Assembly (NCBI RefSeq): GCF_015355755.1
Contig: NZ_JACVEE010000002.1
Location: forward strand, 1-64,000
Length of the DNA stretch: 64,000 nucleotides
Origin: Nocardia sp. XZ_19_385
GTDB taxonomy: Bacteria > Actinomycetota > Actinomycetes > Mycobacteriales > Mycobacteriaceae
Direction of reading: 5' to 3'
Shown here: piece after piece, positions 16,826 through 26,528 of the stretch
Layout: each line of letters starts with the position of its first letter
How positions within the stretch are numbered: position 1 is the stretch's first letter
Position numbers and translations under genes: made by a program
Notes under the pieces: model-generated
Seen by the model: the letters and a program-made list of their open reading frames with translations, nothing else
Told to the model about the DNA's origin: nothing
Databases searched by the model: none

Positions 16826-17650
16826 ATGACTGGTCTCGAGCTGACAGCGGAACGGCGGACAGAACTGGCGGAGCTGCTGGGTAATCCGCAGCGTCTGCGC
16901 CGCATGTATCCGAAGCTTGCGGAGTATCTGGACATGGCCCCGCAGCTGCGCGGGACGGATGATCCGGACGCGGACGCGGCGTTCGATCTGCGGGTCGTGC
17001 ATTACACGACAGGTGCGGATTCGGTGACGCGCAATCCGTACTGGGATGTCGTGGCCCCGTCGGTGAGCGAGGTCAACGGCCGACGCGTGGTCAACGGCGG
17101 GCAGCTGAGTGGAAGTGCACGTCTGGCCTACGCGGAGACGATCTTGCAAGATATCTTCGCCTACGCGGTGCCGTCACCGGAAACCATCGAGTGGATTCGA
17201 CAATTCGCCGACGGGCGCAAGGTGCTGGAGCTGGGCGCTGGGCGCGGCTACTGGAGCAGCCGACTGTTCCACGCGGTCGTCCATATCGCAGCCTTCGACT
17301 CGAATCCGCCAGGTACTGGAAACACGTCATTCTCGCGAGCGCCTATACGGGATGAGTGGTTCCCGGTCTGGGACCTTGCCCGGTTCAAGGAGGAGCCCTT
17401 GGCGGAGGCGGTCCTGTTCTTGTGCTGGCCTCCGGGATGGGGTGATCCGATGGCGTCGAATGCGTTGCGGGCGTTCGAAGAAGCAGGCGGCGGTCGCCTC
17501 ATCTACGTCGGAGAACCTAAGGGTGGCAGGACTGGCGACGATGCGCTCTTCGATCGTCTCGACGCCGCATGGACACTGAAATCTGTTGATGCACAGCATG
17601 TTTCATGGTGGAACCTGGGTGACGTTGCGCAAGCTTGGGTCCGGGCATAG
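16826..17650 (+). CDS. Class I SAM-dependent methyltransferase-like protein, 274 aa
   Basis: The start at 16826 has a GGGAGA ribosome site; an in-frame start at 16769 would add 19 unlikely residues. Residues 133-147 (VLELGAGRGYWSSRL) match motif I of Rossmann methyltransferases, followed by an acidic residue after the next strand (HIAAFDSNPPG). The segment AVLFLCWPPGWGDPMASNAL recalls the catalytic PPxW-like loop region seen in some N-methyltransferases, but I am not sure of the substrate. The N-terminal 120 residues are helical. It is cargo of the tRNA-Leu element. A role in modifying DNA or a metabolite is possible; no restriction partner is adjacent. Confidence 0.65.
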   Translation: MTGLELTAERRTELAELLGNPQRLRRMYPKLAEYLDMAPQLRGTDDPDADAAFDLRVVHYTTGADSVTRNPYWDVVAPSVSEVNGRRVVNGGQLSGSARLAYAETILQDIFAYAVPSPETIEWIRQFADGRKVLELGAGRGYWSSRLFHAVVHIAAFDSNPPGTGNTSFSRAPIRDEWFPVWDLARFKEEPLAEAVLFLCWPPGWGDPMASNALRAFEEAGGGRLIYVGEPKGGRTGDDALFDRLDAAWTLKSVDAQHVSWWNLGDVAQAWVRA

Positions 17651-17748
17651 GCGGTTCAATGTCGAACTCGGCTAACCAGACTTGACATTCATCGAATTTT
17701 CGTCGCCGCGCGGGTATAAAAAGAAGACGTACTTCAGCGGGGGGACCG

Positions 17749-18033
17749 ATGTCTGGTTTCTGGTCGACAGTCCTAGATTTCGTATTGAGCCGGGTTGTCT
17801 TCATCGGGGCATTCGTACTGGCAGGTTTCGGCCTCATGCTCCTGGTCGGAATCGTGCAAATCCCGTACCGCGTATACCTTCTGCACAGGGCCCGCCGCCA
17901 AGGGAACCCCTGGCGCGCGGCCCTCACCGTCGCCCTCCCCGAACCAGCCGCCGATAAGTCCACACGCCGTAGCGGCCCGAGCTCCTGGAGTGGCTCGGGC
18001 GGCACGGGCGGAGGATGCGGCGGCGGCTGCTGA
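17749..18033 (+). CDS. Small membrane protein with Gly/Cys-rich tail, 94 aa
   Basis: The protein begins MSGFWSTVLDFVLSRVVFIG, with two hydrophobic segments (about 7-24 and 26-42). A basic region follows, then a striking Ser/Gly tail ending GGTGGGCGGGC with two Cys. The tail could bind a metal or lie outside the membrane. The gene ends 21 bases before the remaining open frame of the integrase relic, so a deletion that removed the integrase 5' end probably occurred right here. No family is recognised. Confidence 0.5.
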   Translation: MSGFWSTVLDFVLSRVVFIGAFVLAGFGLMLLVGIVQIPYRVYLLHRARRQGNPWRAALTVALPEPAADKSTRRSGPSSWSGSGGTGGGCGGGC

Positions 18034-18054
18034 ACCTGATCTACAAACTCGTAA

Positions 18055-18855
18055 CCTGCGCCAACACGTCATCCCGGAGCCGAAGCCGAGTTCTTGGGGA
18101 AGGTCTTCCTCGACCAAGTGCTGCGGTTCGCGATGAAGAGCCGTCGTCTGGCGGTGAATCCGGCCGAAGAAGTCGACCTGCCGCGCAAGTCGCCGGCCGA
18201 ACGTCGGTACCTCACTCATCGCCAGGTTCTGCAACTAGCTTTGGCGGCCGACCGGTTCGGCGTGCTCGTGATGCTGCTGGCCTACACCGGAATCCGATAC
18301 GGAGAATCGTGTGCCCTGCGGGTGGCAGATGTGGATCTGGAGAAGCGGCGAATCACGGTGTCGCGCTCGGCAACCCACGTCGCCGGTGAAAGCATCGTGG
18401 AGACCGACACCAAGAACCATTCGAATCGGGTGGTGCCGGTGCCCGCGTTCCTGGTGGATGAGCTGGGTCCGGTGTGCGAGGACCGTGCGGGTTCGCAACT
18501 GCTGTTCCCGGGCCGCCACGGAGAACACCTGCCGCTGGGTGAGTTCCGGTGGGTGTTCGACCAGGCGACCGAGGCAGTGGGTCTCGAAGGTGTCGTACCG
18601 CATGCCCTGCGTCATACAGCGGCGTCGCTGGCGATCAGTGCGGGCGCGAATGTGAAGGTGGTGCAGCGGATGTTGGGCCATAAGACGGCCACGTTGACCC
18701 TGGATCTGTATGGGCATTTGTTCGATGACGACTTGGACCCGGTGGCCGACGCGCTGAACCGGGCTGCCGGAGCTGCTGCGGACTTATTGCGGACTGAACA
18801 GGGCTCGACCAGCCACGATGAGCAGTTGCATGGGCCCCAGCCAGCATCTTCGTAG
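18055..18855 (+). pseudogene. int: Truncated tyrosine recombinase (phage-type integrase)
   Basis: The catalytic domain is complete. Counting from the TTG at 18094: Arg68 (YTGIRYGE), Lys107 (TDTKNHSNR), His170 and Arg173 (PHALRHTA), His196 (LGHKTA) and Tyr206 (LDLYGHL). The N-terminal arm-binding domain and most of the core-binding domain are gone. A short remnant resembling integrase text (NLRQHVIP) survives in another frame at about 18047-18076. This indicates an internal deletion with a frame change. The stop codon abuts the tRNA-Leu repeat, so this was the integrase that used that site. It is unlikely to be active. Confidence 0.75.
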
Positions 18856-18929
18856 TGCCCCCAGTCGGACTCGAACCGACACTTGGCGGATTTTAAGTCC
18901 GCTGCCTCTGCCAATTGGGCTATGGGGGC
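18856..18929 (-). tRNA. tRNA-Leu, anticodon UAA
   Basis: The 74 base cloverleaf has a 7 bp acceptor stem (GCCCCCA/TGGGGGC), discriminator A, an anticodon stem GCGGA/TCCGC with loop CTTAAAA (anticodon TAA), and a T stem GTCGG/CCGAC with loop TTCGAGT. The variable region is only about 5 bases, unlike the long variable arm usual for bacterial leucine tRNAs. The sequence otherwise looks intact and functional. It decodes the rare UUA codon and serves as the integration site of the 3.8 kb element. Confidence 0.9.
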
Positions 18930-19094
18930 GTGGAGGTTCAGACTACCGACTCGTACGGCTGTACCGGAATTCCGGCGGCCATACCTTGGAGTGTTCCCTG
19001 GCGACGGGCTGGCAAACACTTCGCTCGGGTGGGCGGTATTTCCATAGCGGTCCGCTATGGTCTGACTGTACGGCGATCGGTGAGTTACTTGCGG

Positions 19095-19181
19095 ATGGCA
19101 CGGAAGTCACTGGTTGGCATGGTGCTGGCCACGGTCGCGGCAGCGGTGGGGACTGCCGGGATCGCGTCCGCCGCACCATAA
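19095..19181 (+). CDS. Signal-peptide-only mini-gene, 28 aa
   Basis: The ATG at 19095 encodes MARKSLVGMVLATVAAAVGT and a further 8 residues ending ASAAP, then TAA. This is a complete Sec signal peptide with an AxA cleavage site and almost no mature part. It is either the remnant of a secreted protein gene cut just after its signal peptide, or a genuine tiny secreted or leader peptide. No coding continuation is seen in other frames downstream; the rest of 19182-19394 holds no gene I can support. Confidence 0.4.
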   Translation: MARKSLVGMVLATVAAAVGTAGIASAAP

Positions 19182-19394
19182 TTGGACACTCGACCGGATG
19201 CGCGGTCGATCCGCTCGCAGGTGGGAAACCCGGGCCGGATATCCAGCGTTTGGCAACTCCCACAAGGCCACCGCTACCAGAGTGCAACCTCCGATCACCC
19301 GGGTGTCGCGCGGGGCATCTCACCGGGGTCGACCGGAGCGCGGGGTGGCGAACAACACTGTCGCATTGGCGTGGCCACCCGGCCCGCGCAGAAC

Positions 19395-19424
19395 AAAAGG
19401 CGCCCACCATGATTCGTGGGCGCC
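19395..19424 (-). terminator. Intrinsic terminator of the amino acid permease gene
   Basis: GGCGCCCAC (19399-19407) and GTGGGCGCC (19416-19424) form a perfect 9 bp stem with an 8 base loop. On the minus strand the stem is followed by TTTT (19395-19398). It starts 18 bases downstream of the permease stop at 19443. Confidence 0.85.
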
Positions 19425-19442
19425 CTTCGCTTCTACTCCGGG

Positions 19443-20948
19443 CTACTTCTGTTTCTGCTCGGCCTCGGCCTTACCCAGCAGCGAATGCCGGCGGCCGTAG
19501 ACGAAGTAGAGCACGATGCCGATCGCCATCCAGATGACGAACCGCAGCCAGGTCTCCACCGACAGGTTGAGCATCAGCCACAGGCACGACCCCACGGCCA
19601 GGATCGGGATCAGCGGGACCCACGGCACGCGGAAGCCGCGCGGCAGGTCGGGGCGGGACTTGCGCAGGATCAGCACACCGATCGAGACCAGCACGAAGGC
19701 GAACAGGGTGCCGATGTTGACCATTTCCTCGAGCGTGCCGAAGTCGACGAAACCGGCCAGCACCGCGCAGATCACGCCGACGATGACGGTCAGCCGGACC
19801 GGGGTGCCGTGCTTGCCGGTGTGCGCCAGCTTGCGCGGCAGCAGGCCGTCGCGGGACATGGCGAACAGCACGCGGGTCTGACCCAGGTACATCACCATGA
19901 CCACGGTGGTCAGGCCGGCCAGTGCGCCGATGGAGATCAGGTTCTTCGCCCAGGTGTCGCCGTGGATAGCGAATGCCGTTGCGAGCGTGGCGTCGTCGGG
20001 CAGGTCCTTGTAGGACACCATGCCGGTGAGCACTACCGAGACCGCCACGTACAGCACGGTGACGATGGCCAGCGAGCCGAGGATGCCGCGCGGCAGCGCC
20101 TTCTGCGGGTTCTTGGTCTCTTCCGCGGCGGTGGCGACGACGTCGAAGCCGATGAACGCGAAGAACACCAGGCTGGCCGCCGAGAGCAGGCCGAACCAGC
20201 CGAAGTTGCTGCTGCCCGCGCCGGTGAGCAGGGAGAACAGCGACTGATGGATACCACTGTCGCCATCACCGGCCGGCTCGGCCGGCGGGATGTACGGCGA
20301 CAGGTTGTCGGAGTTGAAGTAGGTGATGCCGACGACGATCACCAGCGCGATCACGGCCAGCTTGATGGCGACCGCGATGGCCGACACCCGCGAGGACACC
20401 TTGGTGCCCACGGCCAGCAGCACACCGAGGATCGCGATCAGCAGCACCGCGCCCCAGTCGAAGGAGAGCGGCCCGAGCTTCACGGTCGTCTCGCTCGAGA
20501 TCACCGTGCCCAGGTACTGCGACCAGCCCTTGGCGACCACCGAGGCGGCCAGCGCGAACTCCAGGATCAGGTCCCAGCCGATGATCCAGGCCGCGAGCTC
20601 ACCGAAGGTCGCGTAGGAGAAGGTGTACGCACTGCCGGCGACCGGGACGGTCGAGGCGAACTCCGCGTAACACATCGCGGCGAAACCACAGGCGATGGCC
20701 GCGAGCACGAACGCGAGCGACACCGACGGTCCCGCGACGTTGGCCGCGGTGCGCGCGGTCAGGGTGAAGATGCCCGCGCCGATCACGACCGCGACACCGA
20801 AGATCGTGAGATCCCAGGCGGTCAGGTCCTTGCGCAGCTTCGAGTCGGGCTCGTCGGTGTCACGGATGGACTGCTCGACCGATTTGGTCCGGAACAGTCC
20901 CGTGCGGCGTGGCACCGGCACCTTGTCCGGTGTTTCCTGGATCGCCAC
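19443..20948 (-). CDS. APC-family amino acid permease (cationic amino acid transporter type), 501 aa
   Basis: The GTG at 20948 has an AAGGAG ribosome site six bases upstream and gives VAIQETPDKVPVPRRTGLFR. Twelve or more membrane helices follow. The first unwound helix carries the APC signature VVIGAGIFTLTARTAANVAG, and later DVVATAAEETKNPQKALPRG, typical of the YfnA/CAT branch. It imports amino acids by proton symport or exchange at the inner membrane. The stop is followed by a strong intrinsic terminator, so it is probably the last gene of its transcript. It lies 51 bases after the POT transporter gene, and the two may be co-transcribed as a nutrient uptake pair. The substrate is not set by the sequence. 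Confidence 0.92.
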   Translation of the reverse strand: MAIQETPDKVPVPRRTGLFRTKSVEQSIRDTDEPDSKLRKDLTAWDLTIFGVAVVIGAGIFTLTARTAANVAGPSVSLAFVLAAIACGFAAMCYAEFASTVPVAGSAYTFSYATFGELAAWIIGWDLILEFALAASVVAKGWSQYLGTVISSETTVKLGPLSFDWGAVLLIAILGVLLAVGTKVSSRVSAIAVAIKLAVIALVIVVGITYFNSDNLSPYIPPAEPAGDGDSGIHQSLFSLLTGAGSSNFGWFGLLSAASLVFFAFIGFDVVATAAEETKNPQKALPRGILGSLAIVTVLYVAVSVVLTGMVSYKDLPDDATLATAFAIHGDTWAKNLISIGALAGLTTVVMVMYLGQTRVLFAMSRDGLLPRKLAHTGKHGTPVRLTVIVGVICAVLAGFVDFGTLEEMVNIGTLFAFVLVSIGVLILRKSRPDLPRGFRVPWVPLIPILAVGSCLWLMLNLSVETWLRFVIWMAIGIVLYFVYGRRHSLLGKAEAEQKQK

Positions 20949-20999
20949 TGTTTTCTCCTTCAACAAGGGGTTGAGCTTCAAGCGCACTGGCCGCGGTGG

Positions 21000-22466
21000 C
21001 TAGTGGACGCCTTCCATACGCCGGCTGATCCACGGGGTCAGCCCGAGGACAACCAGACCCGCGGCGATCGCTGCCGCGCCGATGAGGCCGAAATATGCGG
21101 TCTCGTGTTCATCGGAGTAGAAACGGGCCAGCACGCCGGCCATGGAAGTTCCGATTCCGACGGAGAAGAAGTACAGAGCCATCATCTGCGCACGGAAGGC
21201 TTTGGGGGCGAGTTGCGTGGTAACCGCCAGGCCGATCGGCGAGAGCAACAGCTCGGAGACGGCGAACCCGCCCATGATCAGCAGCACGAACAGCGCCGGC
21301 ACGCTCTTGCCGGAGTAGCCGGCCAGCGGGACGAACAGCAGGAACGCCGCGCCCATGCCGATCACGCCGAACGCGAACTTGCGCGGGGTGCTCGGGGCGC
21401 GGCTGCCCAGCTTGGTCCACATCACCGCGAACAGCGGCGAGAGCGCGATGATCCACACCGGTTCGGCCGAGCCGATCCAGTTCGAGGGGGCTTCCCAGCC
21501 GAAGATGCTCCAGTTCATCCGCTCGTCGGAGTAGACCGCGAGCACGGTGAAGATCTGCTGGAACAGCGACCAGAACACCGCGTTGGCGATGAACAGCGGG
21601 ATGAACGCGCGCACCCGAGTGCGCTCGACCGCGTCGACCTTCTTGCTGGTCAGCATGACCGCGAAGTAGATCAGCGCGGCGACGGCAATGACCACGGTGG
21701 TGACGTCGGCCAGGTTGTCCAAGGTGACCAGCTCGAGCGCCCAGGCGACCGCGATCAACACGCCGGCAATGGCGGCGAGGCCGACCACCTTGGGGATCGC
21801 GGTGCGCGGCAGCGGGTTCGGCACGTCACGGCCGTGTGTGCCGAGGTTGCGGCGGAAGACCGCGTACTGGGTCAGGCCCAGCGCCATGCCGATCGCGGCG
21901 GCGCCGAAGCCGTAATGGAACCCGACGCGCGACTGCAGCAAGCCGGTGAGCAGCGGGCCGACGAAGGCGCCGATATTGATACCGAGGTAGAACAGCGTGA
22001 AACCGCCGTCGACGCGAGCGTCACCCTTCGGATAGAGGGTGCCGAGCAGCGAGGAAGCATTGGCCTTCAGCGCGCCCGAGCCGAGCGCGATCAGCGGGAG
22101 GGCGATCCCGACTCCGGTCAGTCCCGGGATCACGGCGAGCGCGAGGTGGCCGCACACGACGATGATGCCGCCGTAGAAGACGGTGCGCTCCATGCCCAGG
22201 ACGCGGTCGGCGATCCAGCCGCCGAGCACCGTGGACAGATAGACCAGACCGCCGTAGGCGCCGACGATGCCGACACCGGTGGCCTTATCGAGCCCGAGGC
22301 CGCCGTCGGTGGCCGAGTAGTACAGGTAGTACCCGAGGATGGTGAGCATCCCGTAGAACGAGAAACGCTCCCACATCTCCACGCCGAACAGGTTGGTCAA
22401 CCCGATCGGATGACCGAACAGAGTCCGACCAGCCACATCCTGATCGGGTACCACACTTTGGGACAT
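21000..22466 (-). CDS. POT/PTR2-family proton-coupled peptide transporter, 488 aa
   Basis: I chose the start at 22466 (MSQSVVPDQDVAGRTLFGHP) because homologous text begins there. Diagnostic segments are GVEMWERFSFYGMLTILGYY (the ExxER-type proton-coupling helix), a GGWIADRVLGMERTVFYGG motif, and FTLFYLGINIGAFVGPLLTG, all typical of POT transporters. About 14 helices are predicted. It imports di- and tripeptides. It precedes the amino acid permease on the same strand by 51 bases, which suggests a joint uptake operon. The 425 base gap upstream (22467-22891) contains its promoter but no other gene I can see. Confidence 0.93.
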   Translation of the reverse strand: MSQSVVPDQDVAGRTLFGHPIGLTNLFGVEMWERFSFYGMLTILGYYLYYSATDGGLGLDKATGVGIVGAYGGLVYLSTVLGGWIADRVLGMERTVFYGGIIVVCGHLALAVIPGLTGVGIALPLIALGSGALKANASSLLGTLYPKGDARVDGGFTLFYLGINIGAFVGPLLTGLLQSRVGFHYGFGAAAIGMALGLTQYAVFRRNLGTHGRDVPNPLPRTAIPKVVGLAAIAGVLIAVAWALELVTLDNLADVTTVVIAVAALIYFAVMLTSKKVDAVERTRVRAFIPLFIANAVFWSLFQQIFTVLAVYSDERMNWSIFGWEAPSNWIGSAEPVWIIALSPLFAVMWTKLGSRAPSTPRKFAFGVIGMGAAFLLFVPLAGYSGKSVPALFVLLIMGGFAVSELLLSPIGLAVTTQLAPKAFRAQMMALYFFSVGIGTSMAGVLARFYSDEHETAYFGLIGAAAIAAGLVVLGLTPWISRRMEGVH

Positions 22467-22891
22467 ACCCGAGAGATTGGCATAAATCGCAACTGTGCAG
22501 CAAATCACCCTCGGCGTGCCGCGGATCTGAATGCTCGATGGGGTATGTCCGGATTGGCATAACAGCTGTGCACCGAGCGCGAAATTCTGAGCCGAGATCG
22601 GGCAGTTTGCGCTGGTAAACGGACCGCAAGTGGGCAATCAGCAGCGGTACGCGACCTTCGCCACGCTCACATCCCGAGCTGATTACCGGTGCGAAATTTG
22701 CTGGAGATTATCTCCATAGAGAGAAGCTATAACCCGTTCGACACGCTGCCTGGTCGCGTCGGGCCCGGGGACGCCGGATGAAACCGCGGCGGCGTCGGCA
22801 CCGGAGAAAGATTCCCGCGGCGCGGCCGAAGCATGCCGGGACGACGGGTGCCGTGGCAGCAGCTGGGCAGCCTCAGAAAATAATCGCGCCG

Positions 22892-23845
22892 TCAGGCAAT
22901 AGAGACAGAGAGCGCGATGCCGTCCAGGATGTCGTGTTCGCTCACGACGAGTTCGGTGATGCCCGCGCGAGTCGCCAGTTGCTCGGCGAGCACCTCGGTG
23001 ATGACCCCGCCGCCACCGATGACATCGACCCGGCCGGGATGCATGGGGCCCAGGGCGGCGCGCTGGTCGTGGTCCATGCCGATCAGCCGATCGCAGACCG
23101 CACGAACCTCGTCGAGGCTCAGGCGGGTCAGATGCACCTTCTCCGAGTCGTACTCGGGAAGGTTCAGGGCGATGGCGGCGATCGTGGTCATCGTGCCCGC
23201 GACGCCGACCCAGGTCCGAGCGCCGTCCACAGGCACCCGCTCGAAGGCCTCAGCGAGCCGCTCGGCCGCGAACTCCCGTGCTGCCGAGACCTGTTCCGGA
23301 GTGGGCGGATTGCCGGGCAGACAGCGCTCGGTGATCCGGACGCAGCCGATGTCCGCCGAGAACGCCGCCTGGACGCCGGAGTCGCTGTCACCGAAGACCA
23401 GTTCGGTGGAACCGCCACCGAGATCCACGACGACGAAAGGCCCCTCACTAGAGGACAATTCGCCGATCGCGCCGGAGAAAGACAAGCGCGCTTCTTCGTC
23501 GCCGGTGATCACTTCGGCTTCCGCGCCCGCCACGACGGTGCCGAGTTCCGCGCGAGTCATCGCGAAGAAGTCCTCGCGGTTGGCGGCATCGCGCGTGGCG
23601 GAGGTGGCCACCATGCGCAGCCGGGTGACACCGGCCTCGCGCATCAGCTTCGCGTAATCAGCGAGCGCGACCCGGGTACGTTCGATCGCTTCGGGATTCA
23701 GCGCACCGGTCGCGTCGACACCCTGGCCGAGCCGCACGATCCGCATCTCGCGGTGCACGTCCGCCAGCTTGCCGTCCGCGAGGACGTCGGCGATCAGCAG
23801 CCGGATGGAGTTGGTGCCGCAGTCGACAGCCGCTACCCGAGTCAT
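22892..23845 (-). CDS. ppx2: Exopolyphosphatase / pppGpp phosphatase (Ppx/GppA family), 317 aa
   Basis: This is an ASKHA-fold phosphatase. The first phosphate loop is VAAVDCGTNSIRLLIAD at the N-terminus, the second is FVVVDLGGGSTELVFG (near residue 140), and VDVIGGGGVITEVLAEQ is the adenosine-type motif. The length fits the short Ppx2 form (as in M. tuberculosis Rv1026) rather than long Ppx. It hydrolyses polyphosphate or the pppGpp gamma-phosphate, linking phosphate stores to stress signalling. Its start overlaps the stop of the DUF501 gene by 4 bases. It ends the conserved operon eno, ftsB-like, DUF501, ppx2. The symbol rests on synteny and length. Confidence 0.9.
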   Translation of the reverse strand: MTRVAAVDCGTNSIRLLIADVLADGKLADVHREMRIVRLGQGVDATGALNPEAIERTRVALADYAKLMREAGVTRLRMVATSATRDAANREDFFAMTRAELGTVVAGAEAEVITGDEEARLSFSGAIGELSSSEGPFVVVDLGGGSTELVFGDSDSGVQAAFSADIGCVRITERCLPGNPPTPEQVSAAREFAAERLAEAFERVPVDGARTWVGVAGTMTTIAAIALNLPEYDSEKVHLTRLSLDEVRAVCDRLIGMDHDQRAALGPMHPGRVDVIGGGGVITEVLAEQLATRAGITELVVSEHDILDGIALSVSIA

Positions 23846-24387
23846 AGATCCTGTCCTACTTCATATTTCGGCCAGTCGGCGGGAATCGCGGTGCCGCGCA
23901 GCCCATTGTCGGCCGCCAGCGCGACCGATTCGTCGCCGAACGGGTTCACCCCCGGACCCTTCGCCAAGGAGTGCGCGATCAGCACATGCAGGCACTTCAC
24001 CCGCTCCGGCATACCGCCACCGGTGAAATCCGTGCCCAGCGACTCGATTTCGTTCCGCTCGGCCAGGTAGCTCTCGTGCGCCCGCTGATAGGCCGCGGCC
24101 AGCTCCGGGTCGTGCGCCAGCCGTTCGGTCATCTCGCGCATGACACCCGCGGATTCCTGCCGGCTCGCCTCGGCGGTCAGCCGCGGATCGGTCAGGTAGT
24201 ACAGCGTCGGGAAGGGAGTGCCGTCCGGCAGCCGGGGCGCGGTCTTCACGACCGCGGGCAGCCCGTCGGGCGTGCGGTAGGCGACGGCGAGCACGCCGCG
24301 GGGTTCGCGGCCCAGCTGGCCTTCGATGATCTCGAGATCGCGCTCGGTCGGGACAGTGTGGGCTGTTCCCTCGCTTCGCTCTGTCAC
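23842..24387 (-). CDS. DUF501 protein, 181 aa
   Basis: The GTG at 24387 forms a GTGA overlap with the stop of the ftsB-like gene. The frame continues upstream only as an antisense shadow. The protein (TERDLEIIEGQLGREPRGVL, then KTAPRLPDGTPFPTLYYLTD, ending KCLHVLIAHSLAKGPGVNPF and an acidic tail) matches the DUF501 family. That family is near-universal in actinobacteria and encoded between ftsB-like and ppx genes. Conserved Cys and His near CLHVLIAH are notable. Its function is not established. Coupling on both sides suggests it works in cell-envelope or growth control. Confidence 0.88.
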   Translation of the reverse strand: MTERSEGTAHTVPTERDLEIIEGQLGREPRGVLAVAYRTPDGLPAVVKTAPRLPDGTPFPTLYYLTDPRLTAEASRQESAGVMREMTERLAHDPELAAAYQRAHESYLAERNEIESLGTDFTGGGMPERVKCLHVLIAHSLAKGPGVNPFGDESVALAADNGLRGTAIPADWPKYEVGQDL

Positions 24388-25043
24388 CGGGGTCCTTCCG
24401 AATCGGCTGGGGGCGGGGCGGCGGGCGCCGGTGTGGGTACCGGCTCCGTCGCGGGTGTCTGGGGCTGGGAGATGGTCTCCCAGAGTTCGGTGTACCAGGG
24501 GTCCGGCGTCTTGGATTGGGTCGGCGCGGGCGGCGGCGCGGGCGCCTCGATGCCCGGCACCTGCACGATGTAGGGCGTCTCCCCCGGCATCACCAGGCGC
24601 AGCCGGTTGCGCGCCTCGGAGATGATGTAGCGCTGATCCTGTTGCTGGGCACGGCGATTGCGCAGCCGGTCCAGGTCGGCTTCCAGGTTCCGGCGCTGCT
24701 GCGCCAGTTCCGCGGCCTCGGCGCGCTGGGAGAAATAGGTGCGCATCGGGACCGCGAGGGTCAACGCGAGCGCGCACACCACCACCGCCAGGATGACCGC
24801 TTTACCGGTGGGCAGCCCGAGGATGGTGCGTTCGTGCCGGTCCGCGCGGGATGTCTTCCGCGGCTCGGTCTTTCGCACCTTCGGCGGCGAATCCGCCCGC
24901 CGGCGTGCGCGTTTGGCGGCCGTGGGCCGCGCGGCGGTATCGGTATCCGCCCGCGGCCGTGACCTGGCAGCACGCGACGCGCGGCGGTCCGGAGCCGCTG
25001 AAGGCCGGCCTGCCCGGGTGCCGCGCGCACGTCGCTCCGCCAT
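24384..25043 (-). CDS. FtsB/DivIC-type septum formation initiator, 219 aa
   Basis: This is a single-pass division protein with a cytoplasmic N-terminal tail of about 75 residues rich in Arg/Ala, a membrane helix (about 81-99, AVILAVVVCALALTLAVP), and a coiled coil (about 105-140, RAEAAELAQQRRNLEADLDR). The extracytoplasmic motif YIISEARNRLRLVMPGETPY follows, then a Pro-rich tail. The DivIC/FtsB motif and coiled coil are diagnostic, and the long tails are typical of actinobacteria. It should act in the FtsQLB divisome complex. It sits 16 bases downstream of eno and overlaps DUF501, the arrangement known from mycobacteria (Rv1024). Confidence 0.88.
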   Translation of the reverse strand: MAERRARGTRAGRPSAAPDRRASRAARSRPRADTDTAARPTAAKRARRRADSPPKVRKTEPRKTSRADRHERTILGLPTGKAVILAVVVCALALTLAVPMRTYFSQRAEAAELAQQRRNLEADLDRLRNRRAQQQDQRYIISEARNRLRLVMPGETPYIVQVPGIEAPAPPPAPTQSKTPDPWYTELWETISQPQTPATEPVPTPAPAAPPPADSEGPR

Positions 25044-25059
25044 GATCTTCTCCTAGTGA

Positions 25060-26445
<1,386 letters not shown>

Positions 26446-26528
26446 CTAGCGCAGTGCTGCGGCACCCAACCCCTGGCACACGTTCAAAAAGATGCCCAAA
26501 CCTTGCCGGATGAGGCTGGAGCCCGGTC

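Larger units (their letters stand above)
15080..18897. mobile_element. Decayed tRNA-Leu-integrated element, about 3.8 kb
   Basis: The element is bounded by perfect 43 bp direct repeats (15080-15122 and 18855-18897); the second lies within an intact tRNA-Leu(UAA). A tyrosine integrase relic sits directly against the tRNA end, its stop codon touching the repeat, which is the classic layout of integrative elements. Cargo is a small membrane protein, a 55 aa zinc-ribbon protein, a methyltransferase-like protein and a small membrane protein with a Gly/Cys tail. No replication or transfer genes remain. Gaps at 15123-15589 and 16272-16825 hold no gene I can support. The element is probably fixed, because the integrase has lost its N-terminal part. 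Confidence 0.75.

Noticed and set aside
16394..17149. 251-codon minus-strand ORF
   Set aside because: Antisense to the methyltransferase-like gene over most of its length, with His/Arg-rich shadow composition.
19416..22562. A 1048-codon open frame on the plus strand
   Set aside because: It is antisense to the APC and POT transporter genes, has Asp/Glu/His/Arg-biased composition of a high-GC shadow frame, and no recognisable domain.
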